This document shows positions 5,768 through 11,006 of a stretch of 11,988 bases of DNA, in pieces (position 1 is the first letter of the stretch; the number at the start of each line of letters is the position of its first letter). The position numbers were made by a program, and so were the translations under genes. Source of the DNA: JAWABC01 sp043810595 (GTDB taxonomy: Archaea > Nanobdellota > Nanobdellia > SCGC-AAA011-G17 > VGLX01); the NCBI GenBank assembly GCA_043810595.1, contig JBDRNX010000012.1:1-11988 (forward strand), read 5' to 3'. The notes below the pieces were generated by a model that was given only the letters and a program-made list of their open reading frames with translations, was not told the DNA's origin and ran no database searches.

Positions 5768-6889
5768 TTAATCTTTCAGAATGAAATTGTCCAGTACCTT
5801 TTTTGCCTGTTCTTTCTTTCTTTGGTGTTCTTTCAAGAATGAGTTTATCTTTTCTATGAGTATGTGTTTTAGTTCTCCTGTTAGCATATCTCCGTTCTTG
5901 TACGCGTGGTATATCTCCTCAAGTTTTTTGTCGTTCTCTTCAAAGAAAGTGAGCCACTGGTAGGATACGTCTACGTCCGGGTTGCCTCCTTTCTCTCTGT
6001 GTTCTTTTACGCTGTCTCTTCCCCCTGAGAATGCGTACTTCATTATTTTGTGTTTTACCTGGTCCTCTGAGTCAGTTGTGTATATTGCTGTTTCTGTAGC
6101 TGATGCTGACATCTTGCCATGAGGTCCGGTTAGGGGTGGCAAGAATCTGCAGTGTATCGCTGCTGGTTTGTAGTAGCCCAGCTTTGGCGCTATGTCCCTT
6201 GTTATCCTGAAGTGTGGGTCCTGGTCTATGGCATGTGGGATTAGGCACGGTACGTTTTTTCCTTTCATTACAGATGGCAAAAATGCCGGTACCGATTGTA
6301 CGCTTGTGAAGAATATCATCCCGACATTGGTTTCGTTTGTGAATCCGAATACCGATTTTACTGTTGAGAAGTTCAGTTTTTTTGCCACCCTTATAGCTTG
6401 TTTGTACAGGGTCTTTGCGTAGTCTATGTCCGAAAATATGAATGTTTTTTTCTGGTCAAAGCCCAGTGCTATTACGTCTAAGGCGTTGTCATAGGCGAAC
6501 TTGTTCGCTTCTTCCACGCTGAGCTTTGGGTGGTACATGAATTTCTCGTCGTCTGTCATTTGGAAGTACAGTTCCACGTCAAATTTGTCTTGCAGCCACT
6601 TTGTGAATATCCACGGGACAAGGTGTCCCAGGTGTGTATGTCCTGACGGTCCCCTTCCGGTGTACAAGAAGAATTTGTTTCCCTTCTCGTATTCGTCAAG
6701 GATCCAGTTCATGTCTCTGTGTGAGAAGAATATCTTTCTCTTTAGCATGTAGTGGGGTTCTTTTGTGTGTTTTTCTATCCTGTGCAGAAGTTTTTCTGTG
6801 ATGTGTTCTGTTCCGAATTCTTTTATGAGTTTTTCGTAGTCTATCTCTCCCTCTACTTTCCATGGAGTTACTGTGAATTTTTTTGTCAT
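5768..6889 (-). CDS. trpS: Tryptophanyl-tRNA synthetase, archaeal/eukaryotic type
   Basis: This 373-aa class I synthetase charges tRNA-Trp. The N-terminal TVTPWKVEGEIDYEKLI (6-22) is the archaeal/eukaryotic TrpRS lead-in. The HIGH-type motif is PSGHTHLGHL (81-90), the tryptophan/ATP site region AIDQDPHFRITRDIA (220-234), and the KMSKS-type loop KMSAS (259-263). The C-terminal helical part (~290-373) is the anticodon-recognition domain. Length is normal for the archaeal form. The ATG overlaps the stop codon of the upstream nitroreductase gene (ATGA, 6886-6889), so both are in one operon and translation is probably coupled; there is no strong Shine-Dalgarno of its own. Its substrate, tRNA-Trp, is encoded about 4.3 kb away on the same strand. 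Confidence 0.97.
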   Translation of the reverse strand: MTKKFTVTPWKVEGEIDYEKLIKEFGTEHITEKLLHRIEKHTKEPHYMLKRKIFFSHRDMNWILDEYEKGNKFFLYTGRGPSGHTHLGHLVPWIFTKWLQDKFDVELYFQMTDDEKFMYHPKLSVEEANKFAYDNALDVIALGFDQKKTFIFSDIDYAKTLYKQAIRVAKKLNFSTVKSVFGFTNETNVGMIFFTSVQSVPAFLPSVMKGKNVPCLIPHAIDQDPHFRITRDIAPKLGYYKPAAIHCRFLPPLTGPHGKMSASATETAIYTTDSEDQVKHKIMKYAFSGGRDSVKEHREKGGNPDVDVSYQWLTFFEENDKKLEEIYHAYKNGDMLTGELKHILIEKINSFLKEHQRKKEQAKKVLDNFILKD

Positions 6890-7545
6890 TCTTTCTTCAC
6901 TGCTTTTTTTATCTTTTCCATGATTCCTGTTTTCTTGACTTCTTTCTTTACTTTTTCTGTCATCTCTTTCGTTTCTCTTTCTGCTTTTTCAAGCACTAAT
7001 TCTTTTGGTAGTCTTCTGCTACCCCAATTTTCGAAGAATATCAGGTGGCTTAGGTCGTGTCTTGATGCGTGGCTTGTTACCTTTCCTGATGAATGTCCTA
7101 AAGTGAGTATTATTTCCGGGTTTACTCCCCCTGGTATGTTGAGTATTCTTTTTACTCCCTCGTTGTCAAAAGATCCTACCCAACATGTTGATAATCCTAA
7201 TGATTCTGCTTCGAGTATCATGTTTTGTGCTGCTACCGCGCAGTTCTGTATGCTGTACATTCTTTCTCCCCTGTCTCCGTACGCTCTTTTTGCAGCTACG
7301 AGGTCGTTGCATATCACTATGTGTACTGGTGCTTGCACCATCCATATCTGGTTGAGGCATGCTCTTGCTATCTCCTTCTTTTTGGCTTCGTCTGTTACGA
7401 CTATGAAAACCCAGTTTTGTATGTTTCCTGAAGATGGCGCAAACCTGCCTGCGTTTATGACCTTTATCAGGTCATCGTGTTTTACTTTTTTGTCAGAATA
7501 ACTTCTCACGCTTCTTCTTTGCTTTATCGCATCCTCGACATCCAT
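6886..7545 (-). CDS. Nitroreductase-family FMN oxidoreductase
   Basis: This 219-aa protein matches the FMN-dependent nitroreductase family. The N-terminal phosphate-binding RRSVRSY is at 10-16, followed by APSSGNIQNW (36-45). The central helix SIQNCAVAAQNMILEAESLGLSTCWVG spans 98-124 and ILTLGHSSG (146-154) completes the flavin site. These enzymes reduce quinones, nitro compounds or other acceptors with NAD(P)H; the natural substrate cannot be read from sequence. Beyond the core, residues ~180-219 form a highly charged Lys/Glu helix not typical of the family, possibly a coiled coil or nucleic-acid/protein contact. The gene is first in an operon with trpS (4-nt ATGA overlap) and diverges from DNA ligase. 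A TATA box (minus strand TATAAATA, 7571-7578) lies about 30 bp before the ATG, so the leader is absent or very short. Confidence 0.9.
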   Translation of the reverse strand: MDVEDAIKQRRSVRSYSDKKVKHDDLIKVINAGRFAPSSGNIQNWVFIVVTDEAKKKEIARACLNQIWMVQAPVHIVICNDLVAAKRAYGDRGERMYSIQNCAVAAQNMILEAESLGLSTCWVGSFDNEGVKRILNIPGGVNPEIILTLGHSSGKVTSHASRHDLSHLIFFENWGSRRLPKELVLEKAERETKEMTEKVKKEVKKTGIMEKIKKAVKKE

Positions 7546-7587
7546 ACCAAAAATTTTAAAAGAAAGGTAATATTTATACCTTTCTAT
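7546..7587. promoter_or_regulatory. Compact overlapping divergent promoter (nitroreductase-trpS / DNA ligase)
   Basis: Only 42 bp separate the two start codons. Minus-strand TATAAATA (7571-7578) serves the nitroreductase, and plus-strand TTTTAAA (7554-7560) serves the ligase, centred ~31 bp before its ATG. Over the first lies an inverted repeat, AGAAAGGTA (7561-7569) and TACCTTTCT (7577-7585), separated by 7 nt. The BRE of one promoter therefore overlaps the initiation region of the other, so the two are likely to compete. Confidence 0.55.
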
Positions 7588-9510
7588 ATGTTATACAAGA
7601 ACCTCGTTGAGGTTTATGATAGGCTTGAGAAAACTTCAAAAAGGTTGGAGAAAACTTTTATCATTTCTGAATTGCTGGGGTCTGCTCCAAGTTTTGATAC
7701 TCAGAAGATTGTTTATCTGCTTCAAGGAACTGTTTTTCCGCCTTGGGATGAGCGTGTTCTGGGTATGAGTTCTCAACTCGTTATTAAGGTTATTTCTACA
7801 GCTACAGGTTATTCTTCTGATGCTGTTGTTAAGGCTTGGAAGAAGCAGGGGGATCTTGGCCTGGTTGCTGAGGAGCTTATGACTAGTTCCAGGCAGAGGA
7901 CTCTTTTCAGGAAGGATTTGACTATTGATAAGGTTTTTGAGAATTTGCAGAAGCTTGCTGATCTGACTGGTGAAGGTACGGTTAACCGTAAGGTGCAGCT
8001 TGTTGCTGAATTGATAACGAATGCCAAGCCATCTGAAGCGAAATATGTTGTTAAGACTGTGCTTGGTGAGTTAAGGATAGGTATTGCTGAGGGAATTTTG
8101 CGTGATGCTATTGCGTGGGCGTTCTTCCCTCGCGTTTTGGGGGTATTTTACAGTTGTCCCCACTGCAAAACCTTAGTTCCTTCTGAGAAGAAGTGTGTTA
8201 GTTGTCATAAAGAGTTGGATGTTAAGTTCAAGGATGAGGTTGATAAGCATTTCAAGGGTGCTTTACGCGTAAAGTCCGTTGATGATTTGAAGGATCTTGA
8301 CAAGTATGATTTGGTTATCCCTCCTGATGAGAAGCTGGCTAGGGAAGTTTTTAACACATTCCTGGACGAAGTTCAAAAGGTTTATGACGTTTCTAATGAT
8401 TTGGGTATGGTTGCTTCTTTTTTGAAGGAGCACGGCACTAAGGGCCTGTCAAGGATAGGTTTGAAGGTTGGCTACCCTATCAAGTCTATGTTGGCTATTA
8501 AGGTTGAAGACGTTTCTGAGGGCTTTGAGTCCGTTGGTAAGCCTTTGCAGGCTGAGTACAAGCTTGATGGCTTCCGCATGCAAGTCCATAAGGATCATGA
8601 TAAGGTTTGGCTTTACACAAGAAGGCTTGAGAATGTTACTGCTCAGTTCAAGGAGTTGTTGCCTTACGTGAAGAACAACGTCAAGGGTAATTCTTTCATT
8701 CTCGATACCGAGGTGGTTGGTTATGATCCTAAGACAGGTAAGCATTTGCCTTTCCAGAGTATTTCTCAGAGGATTAAGCGTAAGTATGACATAGAAAAAA
8801 TTTCCAAGGAGGTTCCTGTTGAGATTAATGTTTTTGATGTTATCTACTATGACGGTAAGAGTTTGATAGGTAAGTCGCAGGAGGAGAGGAGGAAGCTTCT
8901 TGAGCGTATCGTTCATCAGGTTCCCAAGAAGATTATTCTTACTAAGAAGTTGGTTACGGATAATGAGGAAGAGGTTAAGAAGTTTTATCACGAGGCTCTT
9001 GACAAGGGCTTTGAGGGTTTGATTTTGAAAAACCTGGAGAAGGAATACACTCCTGGTAGGAAGGTTGGTGGTTGGGTTAAGATCAAGCCGACGTTGGAGC
9101 CTTTGGACTTGGTTATTGTTGGCGCTACTTACGGTGAAGGTAAACGCTCTCATGTTCTTTCTTCCTACAATCTTGCTTGTCGATCTGGTAGTAAGTTCCT
9201 TGAGTGTGGCATGATGGGTACGGGTATAAAAGAGAAAAAGGGTGAAGGTGTGACTTTTGCTGAACTCACAAAATTGCTCAAGCCATTCATTATAAGTGAA
9301 AAAGGAAGGGAAGTTACCATTAAGCCTGAGATAGTTGTTGAGGTTGCTTATGAGGAAATACAGAAAAGTCCCACTTACGAGTCTGGTTTTGCTTTGCGCT
9401 TCCCAAGACTTTTGAGGTTGAGGCACATGGAGAGGAAGGCATCGGATGCTAATACTCTCGAGGACATCAAGCGGATTTTCAAATCTCAGAAGAAATTGCG
9501 GAGCACTTAA
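7588..9510 (+). CDS. lig: ATP-dependent DNA ligase with a zinc-ribbon-like insertion
   Basis: This 640-aa enzyme seals nicks in DNA during replication and repair. Residues 1-~280 are the DNA-binding domain. The nucleotidyltransferase motifs are I at EYKLDGFR (323-330, adenylated K325), III at YTRRLENVT (343-351), IIIa at FILDTEVVGYD (370-380, E375), IV at DKGFEGLIL (472-480, E476) and V at WVKIKP (496-501). The C-terminal OB fold ends with FPRLLRLRHMERKASDANT (605-623). Archaeal ligases are usually ~560-600 aa. The extra length lies at about residues 181-260, where YSCPHC and KKCVSCHK supply four cysteines (190, 193, 203, 206). The frame is open back to 7477, but that part overlaps the divergent nitroreductase gene; the ATG at 7588 starts the conserved MLYKNLVEVYDRLE. 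Confidence 0.97.
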   Translation: MLYKNLVEVYDRLEKTSKRLEKTFIISELLGSAPSFDTQKIVYLLQGTVFPPWDERVLGMSSQLVIKVISTATGYSSDAVVKAWKKQGDLGLVAEELMTSSRQRTLFRKDLTIDKVFENLQKLADLTGEGTVNRKVQLVAELITNAKPSEAKYVVKTVLGELRIGIAEGILRDAIAWAFFPRVLGVFYSCPHCKTLVPSEKKCVSCHKELDVKFKDEVDKHFKGALRVKSVDDLKDLDKYDLVIPPDEKLAREVFNTFLDEVQKVYDVSNDLGMVASFLKEHGTKGLSRIGLKVGYPIKSMLAIKVEDVSEGFESVGKPLQAEYKLDGFRMQVHKDHDKVWLYTRRLENVTAQFKELLPYVKNNVKGNSFILDTEVVGYDPKTGKHLPFQSISQRIKRKYDIEKISKEVPVEINVFDVIYYDGKSLIGKSQEERRKLLERIVHQVPKKIILTKKLVTDNEEEVKKFYHEALDKGFEGLILKNLEKEYTPGRKVGGWVKIKPTLEPLDLVIVGATYGEGKRSHVLSSYNLACRSGSKFLECGMMGTGIKEKKGEGVTFAELTKLLKPFIISEKGREVTIKPEIVVEVAYEEIQKSPTYESGFALRFPRLLRLRHMERKASDANTLEDIKRIFKSQKKLRST

Positions 9511-9681
9511 AGCCTAGTCCTTTCATTACTATTTGATAATAATTAGTATGTATAACAAAAAACTTTATATAGGAGTAACATTTTACTATTCGAGTAAAGT
9601 TTATATTTAATCGTAGTGAATAACTCCGTTATGTATTGTGGAGTGATAAAAAGTAGGTGATAGCCTAGGAGGGTGTGTTAA
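9511..9681 (+). promoter_or_regulatory. Upstream region of the TrmB gene: two TATA boxes, AGTAA/TTACT array, Shine-Dalgarno
   Basis: No gene is present. TATA-like elements are AACTTTATATAGG (9561-9573) and AAGTTTATATTTAA (9597-9610). Between them are AGTAA (9574-9578), TTACT (9583-9587) and AGTAA (9593-9597), the last two forming a palindrome TTTACT-5-AGTAAA. Further down, ACTCC (9623-9627) and GGAGT (9640-9644) could form a small leader hairpin. AGGAGGG (9667-9673) is the Shine-Dalgarno for the ATG at 9682. From the second TATA box the leader would be about 50 nt, unusually long for this window. Confidence 0.6.
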
Positions 9682-10509
9682 ATGATTGTTAAAGACGAAT
9701 TTTTAAATAAGCTTCGACGCTTCTTCAACCTCAACCTTTATGAGGTGAGGATTTGGACTGCTCTTCTTTCTCGTGGCGTTTCTACAGCAGGCGAACTTTC
9801 TGATATCGGCAACGTGCCGAGATCACGTGCTTATGACGTGCTTGAAAGTTTGGAGAAGAAGGGATTTGTGATAATGAAGCTGGGCAAGCCGATAAAGTAC
9901 GTTGCGGTGGAACCGGCTGAGGTTATCGAGAGGGTTAAGAAGCTCGTTGCTGAGGAAGCAAAGGAAAATGTGAAGAAGCTTGAAGATTTGCGTGGTACTG
10001 ACGTTTTGAAAGAGCTTGAGATTTTACATAAACAGGGCATTGAATTCATCGAGCCTTCTGATCTTTCAGGTGCAATCAGGGGCAGACACAACATCTACAC
10101 TCATCTCGAGTTGATGATTAAGAATGCCAAGAAGAACGTCACCATAGTTACGACAAGCAAAGGACTTCTGAGGAAGATTGATGCACTGAAGCCAGAACTC
10201 GAAAGGGTTGCCAAGAAAGGTGTCAAGATAAAGATTGCCGCTCCTATCAACAAGGAGACTGCTAAGGTTGTGAAGAACCTTGGTAAAATCGCTGAGGTGA
10301 AGCATCTTGATAAGTTGAACGCTCGCTTCGTGGTTGTTGATGATAAGGAGCTGATGTTTATGGTCATGCACGATGACGAGGTGCACCCGACTTATGATAT
10401 CGGTATTTGGATAAACACACCCTACTTTGCATCTGCATTGAACAACATGTTTGACCAGAGCTGGCAGGCTTTGGAAGCTGCCGACAAGCTGGTTGACAAG
10501 TTTGCTTAG
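9682..10509 (+). CDS. TrmB-family transcriptional regulator
   Basis: This 275-aa protein has an N-terminal winged helix-turn-helix of the TrmB type at about 15-77 (YEVRIWTALLSRGVSTAGEL, then RSRAYDVLESLEKKGFV for the recognition helix and wing). A charged helical linker spans ~80-120, and the C-terminal domain (~125-262) resembles the ligand-binding/phospholipase-D-like fold of TrmB proteins, without HKD catalytic motifs. TrmB proteins bind promoter DNA and respond to sugars or other metabolites; the effector here is unknown and no sugar gene is nearby. The start is fixed by AGGAGGG 8 nt upstream. The repeat array overlapping the promoter suggests autoregulation (inference). Unlike the other plus-strand genes it uses many C-ending codons (AAC, GGC, TTC, ATC), suggesting high expression. 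It is monocistronic and converges on the 10934 gene. Confidence 0.92.
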   Translation: MIVKDEFLNKLRRFFNLNLYEVRIWTALLSRGVSTAGELSDIGNVPRSRAYDVLESLEKKGFVIMKLGKPIKYVAVEPAEVIERVKKLVAEEAKENVKKLEDLRGTDVLKELEILHKQGIEFIEPSDLSGAIRGRHNIYTHLELMIKNAKKNVTIVTTSKGLLRKIDALKPELERVAKKGVKIKIAAPINKETAKVVKNLGKIAEVKHLDKLNARFVVVDDKELMFMVMHDDEVHPTYDIGIWINTPYFASALNNMFDQSWQALEAADKLVDKFA

Positions 10510-10562
10510 GCAAGTTTTGTTTTTTGTATTTTTTCTATTTAGGAATTTAAATAAAGAAAAAA
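10510..10562. terminator. Convergent T-tract terminators
   Basis: After the TrmB stop, three T-runs (about 10515-10540) end the plus transcript. Read on the minus strand, 10556-10562 gives a run of Ts after the stop of the Ada-type gene. There is no stem-loop, as is normal for archaeal termination. Confidence 0.5.
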
Positions 10563-10934
10563 CTATTGTGTGCACTTGCAGGGCTTGAAGCCTTGGTTTA
10601 GTGCCTTGCTTCTCGACTTGAACTTTATCCTGTTTTTCGGCTTTATGTTTTGAGCGTAAGGACAGCTTGTTATGTGGAAATTCTTCCCGCCCTTGGTTGC
10701 TAGGTATGTTTTTAATTTTTTAGCGCTTCTTGTTACTGCAGGTCTCTCTACTATCCTTGCGTCAAGATTTTTGAAGTTGTGGTAGAGGCTCATCTCTTTG
10801 GTGTTTATATCGTTGAGCATCTCTGCAATTCTTTCTTGTGTTTTGCTCAGCTGCAAGAAGTCGTTCTGCAATCTTATTATGTCGCTCTTAGTCCTTCTGA
10901 ATGAGTGTATAATGTTTGCTTCTATGGGTTGCAT
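10563..10934 (-). CDS. Coiled-coil protein with a C-terminal Ada-type zinc-binding domain
   Basis: Residues ~8-58 of this 123-aa protein are a predicted amphipathic coiled coil (RTKSDIIRLQNDFLQLSKTQ and onward), and ~60-83 form a basic linker. The C-terminal 40 residues resemble the small zinc domain of Ada: NFHITSCPYAQNI (85-97), NRIKFKSRSKAL (101-112), then GFKPCKC (115-121). In Ada this domain accepts methyl groups from DNA phosphotriesters; related free-standing domains occur in many proteins of unknown role. Possible ligands here are H87, C91, C119 and C121. The last pair is CxC where Ada has CxxC, so the site is altered, and methyltransferase activity should not be assumed. No alkyltransferase or AraC domain is present. 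The start is supported by GAGGAGG 4 nt upstream. Promoter sequence is shared with the 1230 gene. Confidence 0.75.
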   Translation of the reverse strand: MQPIEANIIHSFRRTKSDIIRLQNDFLQLSKTQERIAEMLNDINTKEMSLYHNFKNLDARIVERPAVTRSAKKLKTYLATKGGKNFHITSCPYAQNIKPKNRIKFKSRSKALNQGFKPCKCTQ

Positions 10935-10938
10935 TTTG

Positions 10939-10989
10939 CCTCCTCGGTTGTTTCTGTTATTGGTAGTGATATATAAACCTTTCTATTTT
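10939..10989 (-). promoter_or_regulatory. Promoter and Shine-Dalgarno site of the Ada-type gene
   Basis: Minus-strand GAAAGG followed by TTTATATAT lies within 10969-10989, and GAGGAGG lies at 10939-10945. Transcription would start near 10948, leaving a leader of about 14 nt that is just long enough to contain the Shine-Dalgarno site. It is identical over 21 bases to 1279-1299. Confidence 0.7.
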
Positions 10990-11006
10990 ACACTATCATT
11001 CAGTAG

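Noticed and set aside
6752..7501. Plus-strand open frame of 249 codons opposite the nitroreductase
   Set aside because: The Phe/Ser/Cys-rich product is a mirror of A-ending minus-strand codons; nitroreductase is clearly the real gene.
8449..9426. Minus-strand open frame of 325 codons inside the DNA ligase gene
   Set aside because: The ligase frame carries all catalytic motifs; the antisense product is a low-complexity Leu/Asn/Thr sequence with no promoter.
9682..10509. Phospholipase-D activity of the TrmB C-terminal domain
   Set aside because: No HxKxxxxD motif is present; the fold resemblance is that of the ligand-binding domain only.
10066..10575. Minus-strand open frame opposite the TrmB gene
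   Set aside because: It overlaps a well-supported regulator gene and the end of the Ada-type gene, with no motif.
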